Part shown: piece by piece, positions 1 to 8,661 of the stretch
How the letters are laid out: every line of letters starts with the position of its first letter
How positions within the stretch are numbered: position 1 is the stretch's first letter
Assembly: GCA_029243395.1 (NCBI GenBank)
Contig: JAQWSE010000003.1
Span: 1 to 64,000 of the forward strand
Origin: Paracoccaceae bacterium
GTDB taxonomy: Bacteria > Pseudomonadota > Alphaproteobacteria > Rhodobacterales > Rhodobacteraceae
Length of the DNA stretch: 64,000 nucleotides
Reading direction: 5' to 3'
Program-made: the position numbers and the translations under genes
Notes under the pieces: generated by a model
Database searches by the model: none
What the model was told of the DNA's origin: nothing
Seen by the model: only the letters and a program-made list of their open reading frames with translations

Positions 1-54
1 AACCTGATCTTCAGAAGCTCTTTTATTCTGTATATCTTCAGGAGAGTTAAGCAT
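1..54 (-). CDS. N-terminal edge of an unidentified protein (partial)
   Basis: A reading frame begins with ATG at 54 and stays open for 18 codons to the left edge of the window. Its first residues are MLNSPEDIQNKRASEDQV. An AGGA lies five bases upstream of the ATG, which is good spacing for a ribosome binding site. The gene would be divergent from the TPR protein at 307. The 55-306 interval between them is very AT-rich and could hold both promoters, but I see no convincing -35/-10 pair. The fragment is too short to assign a family, and the frame may be chance. Confidence 0.35.
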   Translation of the reverse strand, partial: MLNSPEDIQNKRASEDQV

Positions 55-306
55 GTAGGTCCTATCGACTATTCACTACACCCTAACTAGCAAGTAATAT
101 ACCAGATCATTCGAAATTACGACTCTATAGTGCTTAGCAAAAACTTGAGTACAAGAAAATGAATCCAAATGTAAAAAAGAGATTTGAATAACATAAATTA
201 AAATATATCAAAATAGATTAGCATATCTTCCATCCTCCATTGAACTAGAAATGGTATATTAATTGCTTCACAACAGCATTAACTAATTAAGAAAGATGAT
301 TTCCTA

Positions 307-2412
307 ATGACTATGCTTAACACACCTAGCATGCCTCCATCTCCCTTACAGCTACTAAATGAAGTCATCGCTTCCTATAATGATAGGAATTTTGAAAAAG
401 CATTAATTCAAGGCAATGAAATTATTAATTTGCATCCCTTATATCATCCCATCCACAATATCTTGGGTACAATAAATTCTATCTTGGGTCATAATGAACA
501 AGCTGTTTATCACCTACGTCAAGCCATCAAACTGGAGCCAAACCATGCCCACGCTTATAACAACCTTGGCGTGACACTAAAAAATCTTTTCAAATATGAA
601 GAAGCTCAACAAATGATTGAAAAGGCAATCAAAATTAAACCAGATAATGCTCAAGCATATAAAAACCTAGGAGATATCTTTAGAGAGCAAAATCTTAATG
701 ACTTAGCAGTCCCAAATTACAAAACATCCATCCAGATTGATCCTTCATATTTTGAAGCTATCAAAAATCTTGGAGCAACTTTACAGGGATTAACTAGGTT
801 TGATGAAGCTCTATCCTGTTTTGAAAGTTTTCTGACGCTGGATCCCAGTTGTGCTGATGCTATGTATTATAGTGCGCTCATCTTGTTTGAAATTGGGCAA
901 TACAATCAAGCTTTTGATTTCATTAAAAAGGGCCTTTTGATTAAGCCCGATGATGAACAGTTTATGCAAATTTATGCTAAAGGATTAGCTAGCATGGGAG
1001 AAGTCATCACCTCTATCGCAGTGTTAAAGAAAATAATGAGTCTTAATGGTAATAATTCCAATGTTATAACAGATTTGATTAAATTGAGCTCTTATGACAC
1101 CGAATTAACTCCCAAGAAATTATTTAAGGATTTCTGTAAAGTTATAAACTGCAATCGAAATATTCCGACGAAGCATGAAGAAAATCCTTACCAGGAAATT
1201 GTCGCATTAATGGGTTTTGGTCGTGCTGGCGCACTCTTTTTCCAATCTCTAATTGATGGAAATCCAAATGTTTTAACACTACCCGGTTATTTCTTTAAGG
1301 GATGGTTTGGAGAAAACGTCTGGGAATTAATAGCCCCCAACACCAAAGAGTCCAACTGGAAAGAAATATTAGCTGACAAGATTTGTGAAAATTTTGAACC
1401 CCAGTTCAATGCTAAAAGTAAAAGGAACGTTATTGGAAATCCCCAAGGTCACACCAATTGGTTAGCTAATGGATTGGGATTCACTAAGATGGGTCCTAAT
1501 CATTCAAACGCACTCGTATTAGATCAAACTGGTTTTAAAGAACAATTTGTTGAACTTCTTAAATCTTACGACTCTATTGACCAAAAAGCCTGTTTCGAAT
1601 TAATCCATAAAGCCTTTAATATTGCCTACAGGGAAAACCCTACCCCTCAACAAAGTACTATCCCTCCAATATTTTACCACCTGCATAATCCAAATTATTT
1701 TGAACAGGCCAATTTCTTCAATCAATATCCTGAAGCTAAGGTCTTATATATCATGAGGCATCCAATTCAGATGCTTGAGTCATGGTTGGCAGAAGAATAT
1801 GCTCACTTTCAAAACAGTTCCTATGTAAATCACTATAGTATTTTGTATCACTCCATAGTCGATAGGATTATTAGCTCTCTCAACTTTTCATATAACCCCT
1901 TTAATGACTTAACCCATACGAGGGGGGTCAAAATTGAGGATATTAAGAGGAAGCCTGTAGAAAATCTTCCTGTCATAGCTGCTTGGCTAGGCATAAGTGA
2001 TCATCCATCTCTCTATAAAAGTGAATTCCTTAATAGACAGTATTCCAGACCCTCCGCAAGTTTTGATCAAATCACAGGTTTTGATACCCGATCAATTGAT
2101 GTCCCTCTAGGCAGGATCTTTGGGGAAAGAGACATAATAATCCTTGAAACGCTTTTCTGGCCTATTTTGGACATATATAAATATACAAATATAACCAGAA
2201 ATCAGTTCACTAAGAAGCTCAAAACCATCCGTCCCTGGTTAGATGAACCCTTCCAATTTGAAGACTATGTTCAAGCTAAAACTTCAAAAAGCAATTTTTT
2301 CTTAAAAGGTTTGGAATCTTATGTATCCTTCCATAAACACCTAATCAATGCTTGGGAAACCCTATCCAATACTGGAACATATCCCCACCTTATAAAGCCC
2401 TTAGAACTTTAA
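307..2412 (+). CDS. TPR-repeat protein with C-terminal sulfotransferase-like domain
   Basis: This 701-residue protein has about six tetratricopeptide repeats over residues 15-235, with the usual pattern of A, Y, N-L-G and a P near each repeat end (for example AHAYNNLGVTLK). A second domain spans roughly 295-700. In it, GFGRAGALFFQSLIDGNP occupies the place of the PAPS 5'-phosphosulfate loop of TPR-sulfotransferases, and MRHPIQMLESW the place of the 3'-phosphate site. The loop departs from the canonical GRSGTT, so sulfotransferase activity is uncertain. No signal peptide or membrane segment is evident. The ribosome binding site is weak (AAGAAAG about 14 bases upstream). It stands alone. Related proteins are often linked to surface polysaccharide or protein modification, but nothing nearby supports that here. 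Confidence 0.7.
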   Translation: MTMLNTPSMPPSPLQLLNEVIASYNDRNFEKALIQGNEIINLHPLYHPIHNILGTINSILGHNEQAVYHLRQAIKLEPNHAHAYNNLGVTLKNLFKYEEAQQMIEKAIKIKPDNAQAYKNLGDIFREQNLNDLAVPNYKTSIQIDPSYFEAIKNLGATLQGLTRFDEALSCFESFLTLDPSCADAMYYSALILFEIGQYNQAFDFIKKGLLIKPDDEQFMQIYAKGLASMGEVITSIAVLKKIMSLNGNNSNVITDLIKLSSYDTELTPKKLFKDFCKVINCNRNIPTKHEENPYQEIVALMGFGRAGALFFQSLIDGNPNVLTLPGYFFKGWFGENVWELIAPNTKESNWKEILADKICENFEPQFNAKSKRNVIGNPQGHTNWLANGLGFTKMGPNHSNALVLDQTGFKEQFVELLKSYDSIDQKACFELIHKAFNIAYRENPTPQQSTIPPIFYHLHNPNYFEQANFFNQYPEAKVLYIMRHPIQMLESWLAEEYAHFQNSSYVNHYSILYHSIVDRIISSLNFSYNPFNDLTHTRGVKIEDIKRKPVENLPVIAAWLGISDHPSLYKSEFLNRQYSRPSASFDQITGFDTRSIDVPLGRIFGERDIIILETLFWPILDIYKYTNITRNQFTKKLKTIRPWLDEPFQFEDYVQAKTSKSNFFLKGLESYVSFHKHLINAWETLSNTGTYPHLIKPLEL

Positions 2413-2719
2413 GGGATTCCTGAAAAGAATTTCTAAGAAATAGGTACAACCATTTTCTTGCTCATTTTTTACAAATCTAATTCTAATGAAATTAGCTTTA
2501 CCTGACAAAGAATTTAGCAGATTTCCCTATACCCAAGATCTAAACCCATTTCATGAATATATTTGTTGGTTAACATGTATTTACATTTATAGTATAAATA
2601 TGTTCTTATTTTACGAAGATGAAGTAATCGTGGAAAATGGTGTTTCAAATAGGATCAGTCAAAATCTAAGCACGCTCCACTCCGTCAACTGATAAGTACA
2701 ATGTTAGCAGAGGTTTCGT
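2413..2719. other. Intergenic stretch without a confident gene
   Basis: About 307 bases separate the TPR protein from the racemase-family gene. A 68-codon frame at 2486-2692 has no recognisable ribosome binding site, an odd composition rich in Y, I and C, and no family resemblance, so I do not call it a gene. The last bases before 2720 hold AGAGG six bases from the ATG, which is the ribosome binding site of the next gene. I see no terminator hairpin or clear promoter. Confidence 0.5.
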
Positions 2720-3508
2720 ATGGACGACTGCGTTTCAAAACCTTCAATAAAAAGAATTTCATTTACCAAAGATCATGGAACTGGCCCTAGGGCACGATTA
2801 GGGCTCCTAGTATTAGAGTCTGATCAAAGTATCGAGGATGAGTTTCGATTGCTCACAAAAGTGGCCGGAGTGTCCCTTTATCATAGCCGTCTACAAAATG
2901 AAACAATTATAACACCTGAATCTTTATCGAAAATGAAAGAACAGCTACCATTAGCCTCTAACCTATTTCCAAAATATCTAAACCTGAAAGTTATAGGTTA
3001 TGGATGCACTTCTGGCTCAACAATTATAGGAGAAACCATCGTCTCTGATATAATTGGTAAAGTCCATCCCAATGTTCTAGTTACAAATCCAATGACTGCG
3101 GCTAAGGTTGCTTTAAAAGCGCTTAATATAAATTGTATGGGGCTTGTTACTCCGTACTCTCCTAACATCACCAAATCTATGGAAATCAATCTTAAAGATT
3201 CAGGTTTTGAAGTTAAGCAAGTCGGGTCATTCTTCGAGGAAGATGATAAGATCGTAGGGAAAATAGATCAGAATTCCATACTGGACGCTGCTATTGAAAT
3301 TGGTAAAAATAATCTGTGCGATGGAGTTTTTATTTCTTGTACAAACTTGCGTGCCTCTCCAATTATTGAAAAAGCCGAAGCAATTCTTAACAAACCAGTT
3401 ACTGCTAGTAATCATGCTCTAGCGTGGCACATGCTGCGGTTGGCTGGAATCAACGACAAGATAACAGGGTTAGGAAAATTATTTAGTCTTCAGATAAATA
3501 ATGATTAA
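2720..3508 (+). CDS. Asp/Glu racemase superfamily protein (maleate isomerase / EutA / arylmalonate decarboxylase-like)
   Basis: This 262-residue cytosolic protein carries the two catalytic-cysteine motifs of the Asp/Glu racemase superfamily: GYGCTSGSTIIGE near residue 95 and FISCTNLRASP near residue 205. The C-terminal NHALAWHMLRLAGI is typical of the maleate cis-trans isomerase, EutA and arylmalonate decarboxylase branch. These enzymes use a Cys pair for proton transfer at a carbon next to a carboxylate. It is followed after 25 bases by an M20 deacylase on the same strand. That pairing resembles ectoine or hydantoin catabolic modules, but the other ectoine genes are absent here. The start is supported by AGAGG six bases upstream. 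The substrate cannot be told from the sequence. Confidence 0.75.
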   Translation: MDDCVSKPSIKRISFTKDHGTGPRARLGLLVLESDQSIEDEFRLLTKVAGVSLYHSRLQNETIITPESLSKMKEQLPLASNLFPKYLNLKVIGYGCTSGSTIIGETIVSDIIGKVHPNVLVTNPMTAAKVALKALNINCMGLVTPYSPNITKSMEINLKDSGFEVKQVGSFFEEDDKIVGKIDQNSILDAAIEIGKNNLCDGVFISCTNLRASPIIEKAEAILNKPVTASNHALAWHMLRLAGINDKITGLGKLFSLQINND

Positions 3509-3533
3509 TACTAATGAACACCTCTAGCCCAAA

Positions 3534-4709
3534 ATGATTAACCCAAACCGAAACTTTCTCCTTCAAAACTTGAAGAAGATGATCAGTATACCAAGCATAA
3601 ACCCATTTGGTGTCCACGAACCTGGGAAACCTGCAGAAGGGGAAATGGCCGACTATTTTGAAAATTGTTTACTAAAATTGGGATTGAAGACGAACAGCCA
3701 AATTGTTTCAAATGGGAGAAAAAACGTGTGGGGGGTTCTTAAAGGGAAAGGTATGGGGCCAACCATCCTTTTAGCTGGTCACCTTGATACGGTGGACGTC
3801 GAAGGATACAAAGATCCTTTTATCCCTAGAATGAGAGGGGATAGGATTTATGGGCGTGGAGCATGTGATATGAAGGGAGGCCTTGCCGCAATCCTTGAGA
3901 CCATCCGAATTTTAATAAAGGCCAAAATATCAATTAATGGAGATGTTATAATAGCAGGTATTGTGGATGAAGAAGATGCAATGGTGGGTTCCAAATATTT
4001 TGGAGAATTTGGTCCTAAGATTGATTTCGCGATAGTAGCCGAACCTACCGACCTCACTATCTGTCCTAGGCATAAGGGACAAATTTGTTTTAGCATGAAA
4101 ACTTATGGTCGAGCAGCCCACTCTAGTATGCCTCACAATGGGGTAAATGCCATATATCATATGAGCATGGTTATAGAAAAATTAAGGGAACTAGCTGAAC
4201 ATCTGACTCAACGTGAAATAGATCCTGTCTCTGGCTACCCCAGTTTAAGCGTCGGCGTAATAAGAGGGGGCTCATACCATTCTGCCGTGCCCGATTTTTG
4301 TGAAATAGAGATTGATCGGAGAACCGTCTTTGGAGAAACCAAGAAATCTGTAATGTCTGAATTTGAAGGAATATTTGAAAAACTAAAAAATCAAATTCCT
4401 GATTTTAATTATGAAATAGCTGATCCCACCCTTTTTGTTCCACCTTTGAAGACCCCCCAACAATCGCCCCTGATAGTAGCTCTAGTAAATGCTACTCGGG
4501 AATTATTTCCTGAAGCCAAAGAAATAAAAACATTTCCTGGCTCTACAGACGCACCCAACTTTAATTGTCCAGCTGTAATTTTTGGTGCCGGAAATTTGAG
4601 ACAATGCCATTCTCTCTCTGAATATATTAACATTGAAGATCTCAGACAGGCTGTAACAATATATGCAAAAACATTAATTTTACTTCAAGATTCCTATCCA
4701 AATCCTTGA
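3534..4709 (+). CDS. M20 family metallodeacylase (ArgE/DapE-like)
   Basis: This is a 391-residue zinc hydrolase of the M20/ArgE/DapE/carboxypeptidase G2 type, which removes an N-acyl group from an amino acid or small peptide. Metal and catalytic residues are in place: H83 and D85 in AGHLDTVD, D112 in GRGACDMKGG, the E146-E147 pair in VDEEDAM, an acidic residue in VAEPTD, and a late His in QCHSLSEY. The dimerisation lid region between about 180 and 290 is full length. It lies 25 bases behind the racemase-family gene and is probably cotranscribed with it, so a product of one enzyme may be the substrate of the other. Candidate roles include deacylation of an N-acetyl diamino acid. Succinyl-DAP or acetylornithine specificity is not indicated by context. 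Confidence 0.8.
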   Translation: MINPNRNFLLQNLKKMISIPSINPFGVHEPGKPAEGEMADYFENCLLKLGLKTNSQIVSNGRKNVWGVLKGKGMGPTILLAGHLDTVDVEGYKDPFIPRMRGDRIYGRGACDMKGGLAAILETIRILIKAKISINGDVIIAGIVDEEDAMVGSKYFGEFGPKIDFAIVAEPTDLTICPRHKGQICFSMKTYGRAAHSSMPHNGVNAIYHMSMVIEKLRELAEHLTQREIDPVSGYPSLSVGVIRGGSYHSAVPDFCEIEIDRRTVFGETKKSVMSEFEGIFEKLKNQIPDFNYEIADPTLFVPPLKTPQQSPLIVALVNATRELFPEAKEIKTFPGSTDAPNFNCPAVIFGAGNLRQCHSLSEYINIEDLRQAVTIYAKTLILLQDSYPNP

Positions 4710-4764
4710 GCCTCCAGGGTGGTTAGAAAGGTTTTTACAACAATAAATCCGTTCTTGCTTTGAA

Positions 4765-6126
4765 TTAGAGTATATTAGAGATCTCCTTAAGGGCTTTCTT
4801 ATAAGCAGATTCGATGTCTTCGCGTCGACAATGCTGACCATTATTTACTACGTGTCGCCCAGCTGAAAATACTGAATCGATCACATTTCTGCTTTCTGAA
4901 AAAATGATGTAATTCAGCTTTTCATCATCTTTTAGATGAGAGTAGTGCATGGAAGTTAAATCTAATGCTACGATGTCGGCCCAATAACTCTCTTTTATTG
5001 AACCACTTTTTCTACCTGATGACACCGCTCCTCCTTCTAAAATCCAAGCAAAGAGTTCCCGACCAATTGACAAATCTTTACCGGTTTTCATAGCCAACCT
5101 ACTTTTTTGCTTAAGCCTTTGAGAATATTCAAGCATCTTTAATTCACCAAACAAAGAAATAGAAACGTTTGAGTCAGTCCCAATTCCAAATTTACCACCA
5201 GCTTCCAGCCAAGTTTTCCCGTTAAATATACCATCCCCTAAATTTGCTTCAGTAATAGGACAAAGACCAATCACAGCTCCAGACTTTGCTAGCTCCGTTG
5301 CTTCCATATCTGACATCTGAGTGCAGTGAATCAGGCACCAATCATGATTCAAATTTGTATTTTCTATCAACCACTCTATTGGCCTTCTACCCCAGTTTTG
5401 CTCTATTTCTTGAACTTCCTTGACTTGTTCCGCTACATGAATATGGATGGGATACCCAGAAAATTGTTTCTCTAATTCAATTAGCGATTCTGGTTTTACT
5501 GCCCTGAGGCTATGAGCTGCTACACCCACCTTGACATCAGAGAAATTCTTAGTCGAGGACTTCAATTGATTAAACAAATTATAGTATTCCTCAAAATTTA
5601 ATCCGAATCTATCTTGCCCTGAGATCAGTGGAGATCCAGAAATTCCTCCGTGCTCATATAATACTGGTAATAAAGTGAGCCCAATCCCCGATAGATAAGA
5701 AGCATTTATAACTCTTTGGGACATTTCACTTCTTTCATTATAGCGATTACCAGCTAAGTCATTATGGACATAGTGAAATTCTGTTAATCCACCATAGCCC
5801 GCCTCCAACATCTCCATTTGTGCAAAAGCACATATCGCCTCAAAATTCTCCGGACTTATGGCATTGAGGAATTTATACATAAATTCTCTCCAGGACCAGA
5901 AATCGTTACTTTGATGTGTCGAGGTTTCACTTAACCCAGTCATTGCCCTTTGAAAGCAATGGCTGTGTAGATTCATTGGGGCTGGTAACAAAGTATCAAA
6001 TAATAATCCTGAGGGGCTTGTATCTGTAACGATAGAATCTATTTTTCCAATCTGATTTATGTTAATTTCTGTGTCTTGAGCCCAACCGTCAGGGAGCAGG
6101 ACCCGTTTACCCCATATTTTTTGCAT
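4765..6126 (-). CDS. hutF: Formimidoylglutamate deiminase-like amidohydrolase
   Basis: This 453-residue amidohydrolase superfamily enzyme most resembles HutF, which converts N-formimidoyl-L-glutamate to N-formyl-L-glutamate and ammonia. Evidence is the early metal motif with HSH followed by CFQRAMTGLSE (very like HutF), the later H and E in HIHVAEQVKEV, the His of CLIHCTQMSD, and the metal Asp in GIGTDSNVSIS. It ends 55 bases from the convergent M20 gene and is the last gene of the minus-strand run that starts at 11564. No hutH, hutU, hutI or hutG is present in the window, so the gene is an orphan here. A related amidohydrolase acting on another amidine or imidazole-derived compound remains possible. 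Confidence 0.7.
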   Translation of the reverse strand: MQKIWGKRVLLPDGWAQDTEININQIGKIDSIVTDTSPSGLLFDTLLPAPMNLHSHCFQRAMTGLSETSTHQSNDFWSWREFMYKFLNAISPENFEAICAFAQMEMLEAGYGGLTEFHYVHNDLAGNRYNERSEMSQRVINASYLSGIGLTLLPVLYEHGGISGSPLISGQDRFGLNFEEYYNLFNQLKSSTKNFSDVKVGVAAHSLRAVKPESLIELEKQFSGYPIHIHVAEQVKEVQEIEQNWGRRPIEWLIENTNLNHDWCLIHCTQMSDMEATELAKSGAVIGLCPITEANLGDGIFNGKTWLEAGGKFGIGTDSNVSISLFGELKMLEYSQRLKQKSRLAMKTGKDLSIGRELFAWILEGGAVSSGRKSGSIKESYWADIVALDLTSMHYSHLKDDEKLNYIIFSESRNVIDSVFSAGRHVVNNGQHCRREDIESAYKKALKEISNIL

Positions 6127-6227
6127 AAAAACCCCTCATGCTGATCTCTTTCTTCATGAATTTCTAAACTTGTGTTCAATTCTTTTCAACAAATTTTAGT
6201 GCACTTATTTTTGCAAGAAAATCCTAT

Positions 6228-7124
6228 TTAAGAAGTCGGCTTTGACCAGACTGCTCCCTCTTGCTTTGCTGTTGCCATCAAAACTTGATGTTGGCTGTCA
6301 CAAATTTCTTGATGTATTTGCAAAGATTCCTCGCTAAATATCTTTACAGGTTCTGGATAATGAATGAAATTACCTTTATTATCAACTCCACGGGCAGGCA
6401 TAGCATATGATTTTCCTGGTGTTTCCTGAACCACATCAGGATTGATATACCTTATAGCAATCCCTATACGTCTATCATTAGAAGAATTTGGGCCAGAACC
6501 ATGGATCATTAAACCATGGTGAAGAGACATTTGTCCCGGATTCAATTCGGAAAATATTCTTTCACTTTTGGGAATATCGACTTGAATTTCTTGCCCTCTA
6601 GATAGCAAACTCTTTTTGGAAAATGTATCATCATGAGGGAGAATCTTGTTTTTGTGAGATTTCCTGACAAATTCCATGCAACCCGATTTCATATTGGAAG
6701 GACTAAGTGCAATCCATGCTGTAATCTGTCCAGATGTTTCTCCCATACCCCAATAAGTGAGATCCTGGTGCATGCCAACAAAATTTTCCGTCTTCATTTC
6801 TTTGATAAAAAATTCAGCTGCCCAAATTAAAATGTTACGTCCTAATATAGATTCAACAACATCGAGAACAGCCTTATCCTTTGCTATACGAGCAGCCAGT
6901 GGAATCACAGCATTTGCGGGGCCTCTTTTATATGCACTTAATGGTTTGGGTAATTTGACGGATGCATATGCATGCTCTATGGCTTCCAGTTCTTCACGAA
7001 AAGAATCTACTTCGGCTTGGGAAAAGATACCTATTGGGAACAAAAATCCGTCTTTTTTATACTTCTCAACTAATCTATGAGTGAGCCTACCTTTCGCTAA
7101 CTCTATGTTTTTATCCATTATCAT
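6228..7124 (-). CDS. Phytanoyl-CoA dioxygenase (PhyH) family protein
   Basis: This 298-residue protein belongs to the Fe(II)/2-oxoglutarate-dependent PhyH family. The iron-binding HxD is visible in GMHQDLTYWG near residue 118, the distal His in HHGLMIHGSGPNSS, and the Arg that binds 2-oxoglutarate in RRIGIAIRYINP. Members hydroxylate a carbon next to a carbonyl or amine in small organic molecules, and PhyH itself acts on branched acyl-CoA. It sits 14 bases after the DmdA-like gene in the same operon. Two ATGs lie in frame; AGGG precedes the first by three and the second (MDKNIEL) by nine bases, so the start may be two codons later. The neighbouring ThDP and FMN enzymes recall alpha-oxidation, which is an inference. 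Confidence 0.8.
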   Translation of the reverse strand: MIMDKNIELAKGRLTHRLVEKYKKDGFLFPIGIFSQAEVDSFREELEAIEHAYASVKLPKPLSAYKRGPANAVIPLAARIAKDKAVLDVVESILGRNILIWAAEFFIKEMKTENFVGMHQDLTYWGMGETSGQITAWIALSPSNMKSGCMEFVRKSHKNKILPHDDTFSKKSLLSRGQEIQVDIPKSERIFSELNPGQMSLHHGLMIHGSGPNSSNDRRIGIAIRYINPDVVQETPGKSYAMPARGVDNKGNFIHYPEPVKIFSEESLQIHQEICDSQHQVLMATAKQEGAVWSKPTS

Positions 7125-7138
7125 AATCCCTATTAAAT

Positions 7139-8302
7139 CTATAAATCCTTTATTATTTCACGATTTTCTTGAACAGTAAAAGGAAGAAAACAAACTCGGC
7201 CTTCTCTAATGTCGTCTTTCCCAATGATGATTTTTATACTTTGCCCAAGATTCCAATAGCCCTTCTGGACTAAGGCTATCCCTGTGTTAACTCTTAAACT
7301 GGGATTAAATATACCAGAAGTAATCTGACCAACATTTATATTTTGATTGTGCAATTGCCATGGTTCAGTGCAAGCAGATTGTTCTTTTCCAGAAAACACT
7401 ATACCCCGAATTTTTCTTTTAGAGCCTATCCTCTTTTCTTCAATCAAATGATCTCTGCCCAAAAAGTCCATATTTTTATTTAAAGAACAATATTTTTCCA
7501 TGCCGCATTCAAGAGGGGTATTCTCGCTTGTCATATCATTGCCATAAGAAATCAGTCCTGCTTCAATTCGATCAATTAAATTAGGACCCCCTGGACGCAT
7601 ATTATATTTGGCTCCTACGTTCCATATGACATCCCACATTTCTTTACCAAGCTTGGAATCGTTTAAAAAAATCTCATACCCATCCTGACTAGAATAACCT
7701 GTTCTAGAAATTACTTGTTGTGTATCTTTAAAATCGAAGAGGCCAAAACGAAAAAAATTTAAATCACAAACGCCTTTACCAAATATTTCAGACATAACCT
7801 CTTGTGCTTTTGGACCCTGAACAGCTAACGGGGATACATCAGGTTCTCTAACGCTTACATTCAGATCCAAACCTATAGCCAATGCCTTCGCCCATAATAA
7901 AACATCAGAGTCAGCTATAGAAAGCCAAAACTTTTCATCACTTAGTTTCAATAATATTGGGTCATTAATAATTTTACCTTTATCAGTTGTCAGAGCTAAA
8001 TACATACACTGCCCTACTTCAGCATTAACAATATTTCGAGGGGTCATCTTTTGCATTAGTAATAAAGCATCTGGTCCTTCTATTTCTACTTGCCGCTGAC
8101 AACCTACATCCCACATTTGTACGGCCGTTCTTAAATGATAAAAATCTTCCGCAACACTATTTTTAAAGGATTTGGGAAGTAGCGTATGATTAACCACAGT
8201 GAAACCAGAAACGCCTAATTTCTCGATGCAGGAAGTAAAAGGTGTTCTTCTAATCCTTCGAGACATTTGTAAATCAGAATTCAAACGCGCTTCCTCGGTC
8301 AC
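7139..8302 (-). CDS. dmdA: DmdA-like DMSP demethylase / aminomethyltransferase-fold enzyme
   Basis: This 387-residue protein has the glycine-cleavage T-protein fold. It shares with DMSP demethylase DmdA the N-terminal SRRIRRTPF, the stretch VQMWDVGCQRQVEIEGPDA (with one variation), VSPLAVQGPKAQ, and YGNDMTSENTPLECG near the tetrahydrofolate site. DmdA moves a methyl group from dimethylsulfoniopropionate to tetrahydrofolate, giving methylmercaptopropionate and 5-methyl-THF. The start is GTG overlapping the stop of the upstream transthyretin-like gene by four bases; Met13 is an alternative. The operon lacks dmdBCD, so another methylated substrate such as a betaine cannot be excluded. The comparison is from memory of DmdA sequences, not an alignment. 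Confidence 0.68.
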   Translation of the reverse strand: MTEEARLNSDLQMSRRIRRTPFTSCIEKLGVSGFTVVNHTLLPKSFKNSVAEDFYHLRTAVQMWDVGCQRQVEIEGPDALLLMQKMTPRNIVNAEVGQCMYLALTTDKGKIINDPILLKLSDEKFWLSIADSDVLLWAKALAIGLDLNVSVREPDVSPLAVQGPKAQEVMSEIFGKGVCDLNFFRFGLFDFKDTQQVISRTGYSSQDGYEIFLNDSKLGKEMWDVIWNVGAKYNMRPGGPNLIDRIEAGLISYGNDMTSENTPLECGMEKYCSLNKNMDFLGRDHLIEEKRIGSKRKIRGIVFSGKEQSACTEPWQLHNQNINVGQITSGIFNPSLRVNTGIALVQKGYWNLGQSIKIIIGKDDIREGRVCFLPFTVQENREIIKDL

Positions 8303-8658
8303 CTAGAAATCCAGCTGGAAAATCCATAAGGTGATAATATGAATGGCATATGATAAGTAGCGTCCATATTCTCAAATTTTATCCCTATCGAAATAGAAGA
8401 AACTGTAGTGTTTTTTCCAGACTTGTCTTTCTCACCAATGGTATCTAATGATTCAGGCATTGAAATAACAACTTGATGTTCAAATTTCTCCCCAATTTTT
8501 GGCGAAAACTGGGTGCTCACCCTGCCACCTAGATCTGTCTTCTTCTGGAATATAGTTTTTCTTTTACCACCTTTAGAAATTTCTATTAAAGAAACTTCGA
8601 CATTTGATAGATGCGTTCCATCCAGAGAACTTAAAATATGTGTGCTGAAGGTAGCCAT
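8299..8658 (-). CDS. Transthyretin-like protein (5-hydroxyisourate hydrolase family, altered C-terminus)
   Basis: This 119-residue protein has the transthyretin/HIU hydrolase fold. Three active-site positions of HIU hydrolase are kept: H7 in STHIL, R46 in LGGRV and H103 in YHMPFILSPYG. The family signature YRGS at the C-terminus is missing; the protein ends SSWISR instead. A second, more typical copy lies at 31423-31782 inside the purine cluster, so this one probably has a different substrate or a structural role. It begins four bases after the ThDP enzyme stop and overlaps the DmdA-like gene by four bases, so it is firmly part of that operon. Loss of the terminal motif could alter or abolish hydrolase activity. 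Confidence 0.72.
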   Translation of the reverse strand: MATFSTHILSSLDGTHLSNVEVSLIEISKGGKRKTIFQKKTDLGGRVSTQFSPKIGEKFEHQVVISMPESLDTIGEKDKSGKNTTVSSISIGIKFENMDATYHMPFILSPYGFSSWISR

Positions 8659-8661
8659 TAT

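Noticed and set aside
2486-2692. 68-codon plus-strand frame
   Set aside because: No ribosome binding site, unusual composition and no family resemblance; it lies in a short intergenic gap in AT-rich DNA where such frames arise by chance.
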